A DNA stretch of 64,000 nt from Thermodesulfobacteriota bacterium (GCA_025062045.1 JANXAF010000001.1:1-64000), one strand, 5' to 3'. Counted from the stretch's first letter, positions 6,924 to 16,700 are shown. Program-made: numbers and translations. Notes: generated from the sequence alone by a model not told the origin.

Positions 6924-8211
6924 AGGGAACAAAAAAGACGGTCAATTTTGAATTTCCCACTTCCAAAAGACCTGATAGGAATCTAAAGGAGATCTCTTCA
7001 TCCTCTTGCTTTACCTCGAAAATAAAGCCAACTCTTTTCTTCCACTTTTTTTTCCACCTCTCCTGCGTATATAGGCCGTAAAGAATGTTAAGACCTTCCC
7101 AATCGCCCTCTTTTCTATACTCTAAGAGAGAAAATAGGGGATTTAGTATCTTCTGGAATTTCTCAAACTTTAAAGGAAAAATGAACGGAAAGTTCACCTC
7201 CGTCTCCGTTTCTGAGACTTTATACCCCAAAAGGGGCCAAAGACTTAGAACGAATTGTGAATCTTCTTTCTCGTACCTGCTAAGAAGTAAAAAAGCGGTC
7301 TCCGTCCCTTTTTTTCTCTCATCGAAAAATTCTTTCCTGGTATAGAAAAAAGGCCAAAGTATCCCAAGTGTCTCATGGTCTTCAGTTTTTATTTTTCTTA
7401 TAAGCGGAAAGATACTTACTCCTTCTTCCTCTCCCTCAACTTTTTCCACAAAAGGCCAAAGATAGTACTTTTTTACTTTCCCTGGGCTCTTCAGACGACA
7501 GTAAAGCGGAAACATAATGCAATATGAGTCAAATGATCCAGATTCTGTCTTACCGGAAAGATAAAATGGCAAAAGATAGATTGATCGAAACGGGTCATCC
7601 GTGTCAAGGTTTTTTCTCTCTTTATAAAAAAAAGGCCACAAGAAAAATTGGGACTCCCGAATGTCAGGTCTTTCGTGCTTGCCGTAGATGGGAAAGATTT
7701 TGTAGCCTTTCTCTTCACCGCTATAGAGAGAAAAAAAAGGCCAAAGGTAATTCTCCTTTTTAGCCCCATCTATTTCCGTCGCACCATATAGGGGCCAAAG
7801 AAAAAAACGGATTCTATCCTTTCCAAACCTTTTTTTCACCTCCCCATAAAAAGGAAAGAAACCCCCATAGTTTTCCCCTTCTGACTCTCCCCAATAAACA
7901 AGTAAGAATGAGTAGTCCTTTTTTTCTTCTCTTCTTTGCGCCATAAAGAATGGCACAAAATACGATTTCTCATTTTCGAATCTCCCGAGTGGGTATGGAA
8001 AGTGAAGGACCTTCTTTTCGTTCTCCTCGTATATTAAAAGGAGTGGACGGACTACAAGTTCTTTTTTTTCCTCTTTTTTAGCTTTCCAAGATATGAGAGG
8101 GCCTAAAAACCTCTTTTCTTCGCCGAATTCGTAATAGATGGGCCAAAATGCAAAAGAGTAAGACGAAGTAAGAAAAAAAAGGGATGATATTAGCAGTATC
8201 CTTTTGAGCAT
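6886..8211 (-). CDS. Exported aromatic/proline-repeat protein linked to the Mla operon
   Basis: 441 residues. An N-terminal hydrophobic run (ILLISSLFFLTSSYSFAF) suggests a signal peptide. The rest is built from units with the pattern hydrophobic-hydrophobic-(W/F)-P-(F/L/I)-aromatic, for example FLWPLYG, YLWPFFSLY, IFPIYGK, FLWPFFYKE, LLPFYLSG, MFPLYCRL, YLWPFVEK, IFPLIRKI and ILWPFFYTR. The central prolines fall near residues 120, 140, 158, 174, 193, 215, 235, 253, 269, 287, 326 and 346, about every 19 residues, separated by charged turns. This looks like a beta-strand repeat, possibly an outer-membrane or periplasmic beta structure. I do not recognise a named family. It overlaps mlaD by one base and is last in the operon, so a lipid or envelope role is inferred. 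Confidence 0.65.
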   Translation of the reverse strand: MLKRILLISSLFFLTSSYSFAFWPIYYEFGEEKRFLGPLISWKAKKEEKKELVVRPLLLIYEENEKKVLHFPYPLGRFENEKSYFVPFFMAQRREEKKDYSFLLVYWGESEGENYGGFFPFYGEVKKRFGKDRIRFFLWPLYGATEIDGAKKENYLWPFFSLYSGEEKGYKIFPIYGKHERPDIRESQFFLWPFFYKERKNLDTDDPFRSIYLLPFYLSGKTESGSFDSYCIMFPLYCRLKSPGKVKKYYLWPFVEKVEGEEEGVSIFPLIRKIKTEDHETLGILWPFFYTRKEFFDERKKGTETAFLLLSRYEKEDSQFVLSLWPLLGYKVSETETEVNFPFIFPLKFEKFQKILNPLFSLLEYRKEGDWEGLNILYGLYTQERWKKKWKKRVGFIFEVKQEDEEISFRFLSGLLEVGNSKLTVFFVPFKRGQKDNRSGF

Positions 8212-9236
8212 TAAAAGAGTATGCCAAGTAAAGTGCCGAGTACCGTGATGGGCGTCATCTCCTGAATACCGTCCGATGCCCTCTGAATGCCCTTTATGGC
8301 TTTTTTCGTCTCTTTGTAAAGGGTCTCATCCTTTGTTAGCTTTCCAAGAGTCCCCTCCCCTCTGTTCACATATTCCGCTATCTCTTTAAGATTTCTTACA
8401 GTCTCTTTGGTTTCCACGTACATCGATTCGTCCTTTAGAAATTTACCAAGTGTACCCTTCCCTTCTTCTACATCTTTGGCGATATTCTTTATTGAGCCCA
8501 GGGTTTCTTTTGCCTCAGTTATGAGCTCTTTTGCCTCTTTATACACCGAATCGTCTTTTATGAGAAGCCCAAGTGTACCTTTACCCTCTTCCACATCCTG
8601 GACCATCTTTTTAAGTCCGGACACTGCCTCATCGGCATTGGAGATAACCCTTGCCACACTCTCTCTATTTTTTGAGATGAGTTCGCTAAATTCGGCCGTG
8701 GCACTCCTTATATTTTTTAAGCTTTCCTTTAAGTTCATCTTTTCTCTTTCTCCGACTAACCCTTTTAGATCTCCCATTACGTCACCGAAGTTGGAAGCTG
8801 CCCTGTCTATCTTTTTTAGCATCTCCTCAAGGGATGGGGAGATATCTACGTATTCAATAACACCATACGGTCCTAAAAAGGTCTTCTCCTTTCCTGGGAT
8901 TATCTCGATGTATTTATCTCCAAGAACCCCTTCTGTTCTCAGAGCCACAATGCTATCTTTCGGGATCTTTACATCCTCTCTTATAAGCATCACGATTTTG
9001 GCCTTGAATCCCTCGAGAGTCACCCTTCTTACCTGCCCAACAGTAACTCCGGCAACTTGTACAGGGGAACGGGCATCAATACCGGATGCATTATCTAAAT
9101 AAACGTAAATCTCGTACCCTTTTTCTTTTAATGCGCCGAACCTCTCTATCTTTATCGACATGTAAAAGAGCAAAGTTATCCCTAAAAGAATGAGAAGCCC
9201 GACTTTTAGTTCCGGGCTCAATTTACCTTTTTTCAT
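8211..9236 (-). CDS. mlaD: MlaD-family MCE substrate-binding protein
   Basis: 341 residues. An N-terminal membrane helix (VGLLILLGITLLFYMSI, about 12-28) is followed by the MCE domain (about 35-115) with YVYLDNASGIDARSPVQVAG, VTVGQVRRV and LGDKYIEIIPG. A long helical tail carries three related units of about 42 residues (near 210-325), each with E-GKGTLG or RGEGTLG then KD(D/E)-Y-E(A/T)K. MlaD hexamers bind phospholipid on the periplasmic face of the MlaFE transporter; the helical tail should form the tunnel seen in long MCE proteins. It overlaps mlaF by 14 bases. No mlaB or mlaC is present locally. Confidence 0.88.
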   Translation of the reverse strand: MKKGKLSPELKVGLLILLGITLLFYMSIKIERFGALKEKGYEIYVYLDNASGIDARSPVQVAGVTVGQVRRVTLEGFKAKIVMLIREDVKIPKDSIVALRTEGVLGDKYIEIIPGKEKTFLGPYGVIEYVDISPSLEEMLKKIDRAASNFGDVMGDLKGLVGEREKMNLKESLKNIRSATAEFSELISKNRESVARVISNADEAVSGLKKMVQDVEEGKGTLGLLIKDDSVYKEAKELITEAKETLGSIKNIAKDVEEGKGTLGKFLKDESMYVETKETVRNLKEIAEYVNRGEGTLGKLTKDETLYKETKKAIKGIQRASDGIQEMTPITVLGTLLGILF

Positions 9237-9993
9237 TTTGCCCTCCTATATCTTTTATTCTCGATGCCTCCAAAAACTCAGCGATTTCGGCATCTTTGCT
9301 CAATTCTATATCTTTTGGAGTTCCATAGGCGACAATCTTTCCTTCATTCAACATCGCAACTCTATCCGCAATCCTGAACATGCCTATTATATCATGGCTT
9401 ATAATCACGTAGGTCTTTTTTAATTTCCTCTGGGTATCCCTTATAAGATCGCAAATCGTATGTGCCATAATCGGATCTAAGGCACTCGTTGGCTCATCAA
9501 AAAGGACTATTGGAGGGTCAAGCACAAGTGCCCGGGCAAGACCCGCTCTCTTTTTCATTCCACCGGAAATTTCGCTTGGAAGTTTATCCGCATGTTCCAA
9601 AAGTCCAACCTGCTCTAGTTTTTCATCCACGATTCTCTTTATCTCATCCCTTTTAAGCTTTGTTCTTTCGACAAGCGGAAAAGCAACGTTTTCCCAGACT
9701 GTCATTGAATCAAAGAGAGCTGCTTCCTGAAAGAGCATTCCAAACCTCAGTCTTACCTTATTGAGTTCTTTTTCTTTTAGTTTTGTTATGTCGACTCCAT
9801 CAACCCAGATCTCTCCACCGTCAGGTTTTATAAGGCCTATTATGTGTTTCAAAAGGACAGTCTTTCCACTTCCGCTTTTCCCGATGATAACCGTTATCTT
9901 TCCCCTCTCTATCTCAAGATTTATGCCGTCGAGTACCTTTCGCCCATCAAAGCTCTTTTTTAAGTCAATAATGCGGATTGCCGACTCAGACAT
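9223..9993 (-). CDS. mlaF: Phospholipid ABC transporter ATP-binding protein MlaF
   Basis: 256 residues. Walker A GKSGSGKTVLLKHI (about 37-50), Q-loop FGMLFQEAALFDSMTV, signature EISGGMKKRAGLARAL, Walker B IVLFDEPTSALDP, switch His in VIISHDI. GGMKKR in the signature and the ALFDSMTVWENVAFPL stretch are typical of MlaF/Ttg2A. It drives lipid movement between inner and outer membrane with MlaE and MlaD. The gene starts one base after mlaE ends and overlaps mlaD at its 3' end. Confidence 0.93.
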   Translation of the reverse strand: MSESAIRIIDLKKSFDGRKVLDGINLEIERGKITVIIGKSGSGKTVLLKHIIGLIKPDGGEIWVDGVDITKLKEKELNKVRLRFGMLFQEAALFDSMTVWENVAFPLVERTKLKRDEIKRIVDEKLEQVGLLEHADKLPSEISGGMKKRAGLARALVLDPPIVLFDEPTSALDPIMAHTICDLIRDTQRKLKKTYVIISHDIIGMFRIADRVAMLNEGKIVAYGTPKDIELSKDAEIAEFLEASRIKDIGGQNEKR

Positions 9994-9994
9994 A

Positions 9995-10759
9995 CTAAAA
10001 GAGTAACGAAGTTAAAATATAATCTGCAATGAGGATCGTCACACATGAGACTACAACAGCCTCAGTTGTGGCTCTGCCTACTCCTTCGGCTCCGCCTTTT
10101 GTGTAAAACCCTTTATAACACGCAACCACACTAAATATGACACCGAAACAGGCGGACTTTACGAGGCCAACGTATATGTCTTGGAATTCCAAATACCTGT
10201 AAATCCTGTTCAAAAAAGCGCTCTCATCTACCCCTAGTAATTTTACAGCAACGATATATCCTCCTGATATGCCGAGAAAGTCAGCAATAATAGTAAGCAC
10301 AGGTAACATGGCAAAAGAGGCGAGCACTCTCGGAACCACAAGGTACTTAACGGGATTTAGGGCCATTACCAAAAGGGCATCTATCTGTTCCGTCACTCTC
10401 ATCGTCCCTATCTCTGCAGCCATAGCCGACCCTGCCCTTCCTGCAACCATAAGGCCCGTAAGGACAGGTCCCAACTCTCTTGTCATGCTCAAAGCGATTG
10501 TGATGCCGATGAGACCTTCAGCACCGAATTTACTGAAACCGTAGTAAGTTTGAAGGGCAAGTACCATCCCGGTGAAGGTCCCAGTAAGGAGCACAACAGG
10601 GACTGACTTTACGCCGACAAATTCCATCTGCTTAAGCAGGTAATCGAATTTAAAAGGTCTCGTGAAAGTAAGGACCACACATTGAAAGAACATCATTCCT
10701 GCAAGTCCCAACTCCTGGATGAACCTCTTTAAGGGATCGAGAATGCTTAAAGTGCTCAT
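9995..10759 (-). CDS. mlaE: Phospholipid ABC transporter permease MlaE
   Basis: 254 residues from ATG 10759. The first codons (MSTLSILDPLKRFIQELGLA) and the conserved region GLIGITIALSMTRELGPVLTGLMVAGR, here split over residues about 100-130, with GSAMAAEIGTMRVTEQIDAL, identify MlaE. Five or so membrane helices are visible. A longer in-frame reading would start at 10840 inside alr, but the ATG at 10759 overlaps the alr stop as ATGA, the normal coupling arrangement, and gives the family length. Confidence 0.93.
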   Translation of the reverse strand: MSTLSILDPLKRFIQELGLAGMMFFQCVVLTFTRPFKFDYLLKQMEFVGVKSVPVVLLTGTFTGMVLALQTYYGFSKFGAEGLIGITIALSMTRELGPVLTGLMVAGRAGSAMAAEIGTMRVTEQIDALLVMALNPVKYLVVPRVLASFAMLPVLTIIADFLGISGGYIVAVKLLGVDESAFLNRIYRYLEFQDIYVGLVKSACFGVIFSVVACYKGFYTKGGAEGVGRATTEAVVVSCVTILIADYILTSLLF

Positions 10760-11904
10760 ATGTAGTATCTCTTGATCGAAGAGGAGAGTCCGCAAAATAT
10801 TTCGTACGGAATAGTGCCTAGTTTTTCTGCCAGGTCCCACGCTGTTATTTTTACGTCTCTTTCTTTTCCCAAAAGGATGACCAAATCACCCGCTTTGGCC
10901 TCGGTATCAGTTATGTCCACAAGTGTCCAATCCATGCATATCCTTCCAACAACGGGACACATCTTCCCACCCACAATGACGTTGGCCAGGTTTGAAAGCC
11001 CTCTTCTATATCCGTCCGAGTATCCACAAGGCACGAATCCGATTCTCGTCCTCCTTTTTGTCACATAGGTTCTTCCATAGCTTAAGTAAACTCCCGCTTC
11101 AAACTCCTTGACAAACGCGACGATGCTCTTTAAAGAGAGGGCTTCCTCGATAGGTAAAGAGCCTTCTAGCTCTTTTGCCGGATAGGAACCGTAAAGACCG
11201 ATCCCAATCCTTACCATGTTGAAATAAGACTCGGGATAGTTTATAAGAGCCCCCGTGTTAGCCATATGGACAAATCTGGGCTTTATACCGGTAGAAGAAA
11301 AGAGCTTCACAATGCTTTTTACAATCTCAATTTGCTTTAGTCCATAACTGTCTCTCTTTTCCGACTCGGAGAAATGGCTCATAATCCCTTCTACGAAGAG
11401 ATTCCTCTCATGTTTAAAAATCTCTAGGAGATAATTCGCATCTTCTGGCATAAAACCAAGCCTTCCCATACCTGAGTCGAATTTTACGTGGATCCCTATT
11501 TTCTTTTTGTTATTCTTTGTAAACTCGCAAAGCCTCTTTAGTCCTTCTATCTCGTGTACTACCGGGGTCAATTGGTACTCGATCACTTGGGCTGGATCTT
11601 CACTAGGAAGGAGCCCACCGAGTATTAGAATTTTTCCCTCGATACCGGATCTTCTAAGCCTTACCCCTTCTTCTACTGACGATACACCAAAAAAAAAGCA
11701 TCCACACTCTGATAGCCTTCTAGATACCCGAGTCATTCCGTGACCATAAGCATCGGCTTTAACAACGCAAAGCACATCCACGTCCTGCCCAGCCTTTTTT
11801 CTTATGGCCTTAAAGTTCTTTTCGATCGTACCAAGGTCTATCTCGGCAAAAACCCTAGATTTGCTTTTAATTTGTGAGTCTTTGGAAGACCTTTTCATAG
11901 GCAT
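10756..11904 (-). CDS. alr: Alanine racemase
   Basis: About 382 residues. PLP-dependent interconversion of L- and D-alanine for peptidoglycan. The N-terminal barrel has the PLP lysine in VVKADAYGHG; HMANTGALINYP and GIGLYGSYP complete the cofactor site. The C-terminal beta domain has the catalytic Tyr in LSYGRTYV and CGYSDGYRR. Candidate starts are TTG 11907, ATG 11904 and ATG 11898, none with a clear ribosome site; all lie inside the 3' end of hemL, so translation is probably coupled. The stop overlaps the mlaE start as ATGA. Confidence 0.93.
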   Translation of the reverse strand: MPMKRSSKDSQIKSKSRVFAEIDLGTIEKNFKAIRKKAGQDVDVLCVVKADAYGHGMTRVSRRLSECGCFFFGVSSVEEGVRLRRSGIEGKILILGGLLPSEDPAQVIEYQLTPVVHEIEGLKRLCEFTKNNKKKIGIHVKFDSGMGRLGFMPEDANYLLEIFKHERNLFVEGIMSHFSESEKRDSYGLKQIEIVKSIVKLFSSTGIKPRFVHMANTGALINYPESYFNMVRIGIGLYGSYPAKELEGSLPIEEALSLKSIVAFVKEFEAGVYLSYGRTYVTKRRTRIGFVPCGYSDGYRRGLSNLANVIVGGKMCPVVGRICMDWTLVDITDTEAKAGDLVILLGKERDVKITAWDLAEKLGTIPYEIFCGLSSSIKRYYI

Positions 11905-13156
11905 CAAGGGTGGCTACGATCTCTCTTTCTCCGTGGGACAAAGTCAAAAACGACGCTTCGAATGGACTCGGAGGAAAAAAGATCTTCGATTCGAGCATAA
12001 GCTTAAAAAACTTTTCGTAAAGAGATCTATTCGTTTTTATTGCACTTTCGTAATCGTTAACCTTGCTTTCCGTGAAAAACCCTGAGAACATTCCGCAGAT
12101 TCCGTTGATAGTGTATGGTATTTTATACTTTTTCGCTAACTCTACGGCCCCATCCATTATCGTCTTCGTCTTCTTTTCAAGTTCAGAATAAACCCACCTG
12201 TTATCCTTAAGATATTTAAGCACAAAAAGCCCCGCTCGAAGTGCCAATGGATTTCCAGATAGCGTACCCGCCTGGTAGACCGGACCAATGGGAGCGAGAT
12301 TTTCCAAAATCTTCTTTTTTCCCCCAAACGCTCCGCAGGGGAACCCACCCCCAATTATTTTTCCGAGACACGTAATATCCGGCTCTATCCCTAAGAGCGT
12401 CTGGACACCTCCATAAGTCACCCTAAAGCCGGTTATAACTTCATCGAATATAAGGACTGAGCCGTATTCTTTACAGATCGATTGAAGGTCTTCCAGGAAA
12501 CCTTTCTCAGGAAGGATCACTCCAATATTTCCCATAATCGGTTCCACAATCACGCAGGCTATATCCCCGCATTCCTTAAAGAGTCTCCAAACCGAGTCTA
12601 TCTTATTGAAATCAGCAATTAGTGTGTTTTGGACGTGTTCTAATAGGACCCCTTTACTTTCAGGTTGACTGAAAGTGGCCATCCCGGAGCCTCCACTCGT
12701 TAAAAGAAAATCCGCGTGGCCGTGATAAGCGCCTCTAAATTTCACGATGTTTCTCTTATTTGTGTAGGCCCTGGCAAGCCTTATGGCGCTCATCGTGGCT
12801 TCGGTACCAGAGTTTGTAAACCTAACGAGCTCTAAAGAAGGGAATGCATCCACGATTAGCTCCGCAATCTCCACTTCGTAGGGATGGCAAACTCCGTAAC
12901 TTGTACCGTTCTCAATAGCGAGTTTTATCTCTTCTACTAAACCATCGTGACTGTGACCCAAAATTATTGCTCCCCAAGATGCGACATAGTCTATGTAAGA
13001 GTTTCCATCCACATCATAAAGGTAAGCACCCTTTGCCCTTTCCACGTAAAAAGGGGTGCTATTTACTGAGATGAAGGACCGTACGGGACTATTTACCCCG
13101 CCAGGAATTACCCTTTTTGCCCTATCGAAGAGTTTTTGGGACTTTTCTTTAATCAT
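11867..13156 (-). CDS. hemL: Glutamate-1-semialdehyde 2,1-aminomutase
   Basis: 429 residues, the standard length. Converts glutamate-1-semialdehyde to 5-aminolevulinate, the C5 route to all tetrapyrroles. Visible: IPGGVNSPVRSF at the N-terminus, RFTNSGTEATMSAIRLARA, RGAYHGHAD, FDEVITGFR, the PLP lysine at residue 266 in CLGKIIGGGFPCGAFGG, and AGTLSGNPLA. It overlaps ahbB by 8 bases upstream and alr by about 38-41 bases downstream. Sitting next to AhbB, it supplies the early part of the siroheme-dependent heme route. Confidence 0.95.
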   Translation of the reverse strand: MIKEKSQKLFDRAKRVIPGGVNSPVRSFISVNSTPFYVERAKGAYLYDVDGNSYIDYVASWGAIILGHSHDGLVEEIKLAIENGTSYGVCHPYEVEIAELIVDAFPSLELVRFTNSGTEATMSAIRLARAYTNKRNIVKFRGAYHGHADFLLTSGGSGMATFSQPESKGVLLEHVQNTLIADFNKIDSVWRLFKECGDIACVIVEPIMGNIGVILPEKGFLEDLQSICKEYGSVLIFDEVITGFRVTYGGVQTLLGIEPDITCLGKIIGGGFPCGAFGGKKKILENLAPIGPVYQAGTLSGNPLALRAGLFVLKYLKDNRWVYSELEKKTKTIMDGAVELAKKYKIPYTINGICGMFSGFFTESKVNDYESAIKTNRSLYEKFFKLMLESKIFFPPSPFEASFLTLSHGEREIVATLDAYEKVFQRLTN

Positions 13157-13610
13157 CTTTAAGCGAAAGGCCCGTCTTTTTGAATTCCCTTTTGCTTAAA
13201 AAGATCTTGTAATCGTAAAGTCCTGTCGCTCGGGATATCTCTTTTACCTTTTCATAAAACTCACTTTCGTTTCTCGTGTGGATCACTGTGTACAAGTTAT
13301 AATCCCAAAATCCGGCTTTTTCTCTTTCGTAACAGTGGCTCACCTCAGGATAAGAGGCCATGATCTTTCCCTTTTCTTCCACTTCCTCCTCCTTTACTTT
13401 CCAAACTACCATCCCATTGTAAAGGTATGATACTTTTCTATGCTGGAGGATTGCCGCAACTCTCCTTAATTTTCCCTCCTTTTTCAATCTTTTCAGAGCA
13501 TCTATAAGATCAGTCTCTTCCATCCCGATACTCTTCGCAAGAGCTTCGTATGGCCTTTTGACTAGAGGAAAATCTGCGGGAATTTTTCTAAGAACATCCT
13601 CCAAACCCAT
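13149..13610 (-). CDS. ahbB: Siroheme decarboxylase subunit, AhbB-like (Lrp/AsnC fold)
   Basis: 153 residues. An N-terminal winged helix (DVLRKIPADFPLVKRPYEAL; then DLIDALKRLKKEGKLRRVAA) is followed by a RAM-like domain containing LYNGMVVWKV, ASYPEVSHCYERE and DYNLYTVIHTRNESE. SHCYER and NLYT are hallmarks of AhbA/AhbB, which decarboxylate siroheme to didecarboxysiroheme in the alternative heme pathway of sulfate reducers and archaea. Only one of the usual pair is here; the partner may be elsewhere. A transcriptional regulator of the Lrp family is the alternative, but hemL next door favours the enzyme. The start has no Shine-Dalgarno and lies at about +3 of a good promoter. Confidence 0.85.
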   Translation of the reverse strand: MGLEDVLRKIPADFPLVKRPYEALAKSIGMEETDLIDALKRLKKEGKLRRVAAILQHRKVSYLYNGMVVWKVKEEEVEEKGKIMASYPEVSHCYEREKAGFWDYNLYTVIHTRNESEFYEKVKEISRATGLYDYKIFLSKREFKKTGLSLKDD

Positions 13611-13618
13611 ACCCCATA

Positions 13619-13647
13619 GTTATACACACAAGTCAAAATCATTTCAA
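13619..13647 (-). promoter_or_regulatory. Promoter of the ahbB-hemL-alr-mla operon, probably leaderless
   Basis: On the minus strand TTGAAA, a 17-base spacer and TATAAC. The expected start at about 13612 is two bases before the ahbB ATG, leaving no room for a ribosome-binding site. Confidence 0.55.
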
Positions 13648-13664
13648 ACAAAACGAAAAATTTT

Positions 13665-13694
13665 TTGCTGTAAAAGCTGATTCTGTGTTATAAG
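13665..13694 (+). promoter_or_regulatory. Promoter of the multi-PAS hybrid kinase
   Basis: TTGCTG, an 18-base spacer and TATAAG, divergent from the ahbB promoter. Expected start about 13701, so the ATG at 13705 would also have a very short leader. Confidence 0.45.
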
Positions 13695-13704
13695 AAGTGA
13701 AATT

Positions 13705-16700
13705 ATGAACATGAATGAGAAGATCGACATTTTAGGTACGATCCAAAATTTAACTCCTGAATTCATCTGTATTGTCGGTAAGGACAGAAAAGTACTATTC
13801 GCTAATAGGGCTTTCTCCCGAGAAATTATGAAAGTCCCGGAAGAGATTGTCGGTCATGAAATCTCTGAGATCCTTCCGGAAAAGGTCGCAAAAAGAAAGA
13901 TAGGTTATTTAGAAGAGGTTTTCAGGAACAAAACTCCTTTCAAATATGAGGAAGAAATCTCGGGTAAATACTTTGAGATCCACATAAATCCTCTTCTCGA
14001 TGAAAAAGGAGAGGTAAGCCAGGTACTGGTTGTGGGATTCGATATAACAGACAGAAAGGAGGCGGAAAGCAAAGCTTTAGCTGAAAGGGACCAGATGTTC
14101 TCCATATTTGAGAGTATCGACGAAGTCATATACGTATCGGACATGGATACATATGAGGTTCTCTACGCCAACGATTTTCTAAAAAGGATGTTAGGGAAAG
14201 ATCCTGTTGGCGGAAAGTGTTATAAAGAGTTTCAGGGTTTTGACGAACCCTGTAGCTTCTGTACAAACGAAATTATAATTGAGCTTAAAGGACAGCCGTA
14301 TAGGTGGGAATATTATAATCCCATCCTTAATCGATACTATTATATCACCGACAGAACGATCAAATGGATAAACGGCAAAGATGTAAGGTTCGAACTTGCA
14401 ATAGACATAACAGATAAGAAAAACGCGGAGACCGCATTAAGGATAAGCGAGGAATTTTATAGGTCTTCAATAGCAAGTCTTAGAGAAGGCTTTGGCAGGG
14501 TGGCATTTGATGGAAAAATCATAATGGTCAATCCTTCATTTGCAAGAATATACGGATATTCCTCCCCTGACGAAATGATAACGTCCGTCCGGAATATCCG
14601 CGACCTGTACGTTAATCCTAATGAGAGAGAGATATTTTTACGGCAATTGATGGAGAAGGGATACGTGGAAAACTTTGAAAGCCAAAGAAAGACAAAGGAT
14701 GGAAGAATCATTTGGGTTTCGATTAACGCAACCCTTGTAAGGGATGAAAATGGAAAGCCCCTTTACATAAATTCAACTGTTATGGACATAACGGAAAAAA
14801 AGAAGGCATACGAGGAACTTTTAGAAGAGAGACAGAAGTTCTCGATCCTAGTAGAAAATATACCGTTTGGGGTCTTACTTATCGATCGATCTGGGAAGTA
14901 TCTTTACGCGAATAAGAGATTCACTGAGATTACCGGATACACTTTAGATGATGTACCTGATGGCAAAACCTTTATTATTAAAGCTTTTCCTGACGAAGAA
15001 TCGAAACGAATGGTAATATCCCTTTGGCGAGAAGATGTAAAGAAGTTTAAGGTTGGGGTTTCTATCCCCAGGACATTTACTGTCAAATGCAAATCAGGAG
15101 AGTTAAAAAGAATCACAATAATGACAGTACAAGTAGCCCAAAACCGTTTTGTCATGACCTTCGAAGACGTAACCGAAAAGGAGGAAAAAGAGATTCTCCT
15201 AAGGGAAAGCGAAAAAAGATTCAGATCCATATTTGAGAATGCCTTCGAAGGGATTTTTCAGACAACAAGAGATGGCAAGTTTATAATGGCAAATCCGGCA
15301 TTTGTTCAGATGCTCGGCTACTCATCCTTTGAGGAACTCAAGCAAGAAGTGAAAGATATAGCAAAACAACTCTACGTAAACCCTTCTGACAGAGAAAGAC
15401 TCTTAAACCTCCTCGATGAGAAGGGAAAGGTGATAAACTTCGAAACTCAATTTTTAAGAAAAGACGGGGAGATAATCTGGGTCAATACAACAGCTTGGCC
15501 AGTCTTTGACGAAAAGGGCAACTTCCTTTACATTCAAGGAATTACAGAGGACGTTACGGAAAGGAAGAAGAAGGAGGAGGAGTTAAACTTACTTAGGGAA
15601 CAGTTTCTCCAGGCTCAAAAGATGGAGGCCATAGGAAGGCTTGCAGGAGGAATAGCCCATGACTTTAATAACATCTTAACGGTCATAATCGGAACATGTC
15701 AGCTCGCTCTTCTCAACCTGAAAGACGAACAAAGACTCAAAAGAAACATTGAGACAATTTTAGATTCCGCAGAAAAGGCTGCCTCCCTCACAAAACAGCT
15801 TTTGGCTTACAGCAGAAGACAGTTGATGAAACTAGAAGTTGTGAACCTTAACAAGCTGATAGAGGACATGCGGGGGATGCTAGAAAGGATCCTCGGTGAA
15901 GATATAGAGATACTAACATATCTCGAAAAAAACTTGGGAAACATAAAGGCAGATCCAGCGCAGATGCAGCAGGTAATAATAAATCTGGCTGTAAACGCCA
16001 GGGATGCGATGCCTGACGGTGGTAAGCTCATCATAGAAACTTACAATGTGGATTTAACAGAGCAATACGCGAAGACCCATTTTGGCGTGAGCCCAGGAAG
16101 ATACGTCCTTCTCTCGATAACGGACACCGGTATGGGCATCCCAAAGGAGATCATGCCTTATATCTTCGAGCCGTTTTTCACGACAAAAGAGGGGGAAGGA
16201 ACTGGTCTTGGGCTTTCCACAGTTTACGGGATAGTGAAGCAGCTTGGAGGACACATATACGTTTACAGCGAAGAAAAGAAGGGAACAACATTTAAAATAT
16301 ACTTACCACGGATAGACACAGAAGAAATGGTGGAAGCAAAGCCGAAGATTGGAGAGGAGAAGCCTGTAGAACCGTCAGAGAAGACAATACTTCTCATCGA
16401 GGATGACAAAAGTGTTCTTAAAGTTATATCGGAGATGCTTCAAGGGTCTGGGTTTTCTGTTCTTGAGGCCGAGAATGAGTCTAGAGCTTTGGAGATCGCG
16501 AAGAGTTTTGAGGGTAAAATCGATGTCATTTTAACTGATGTTATCATGCCACGCATCAAAGCCCCGGCGCTCATCGTAAAGATAAGATCTCTACATCCCG
16601 AGGCAAAGGTGATCTTTATGTCAGGGTATACCGAAAATGTCATCGCTCAATATGGAATTCTCTATCCCGGTGTCAACTATATCCAAAAACCTTTCACGCC

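Noticed and set aside
8407-9102. A 231-codon plus-strand open frame
   Set aside because: It lies wholly antisense to mlaD, whose MCE domain and operon position are clear; Ser/Pro/Phe-rich composition is that expected from the reverse of a Glu/Lys-rich gene.
10759-10840. Longer mlaE reading frame starting at 10840
   Set aside because: The extra 27 residues are antisense-free but encoded inside alr and do not resemble MlaE; ATGA coupling at 10759 fits better.
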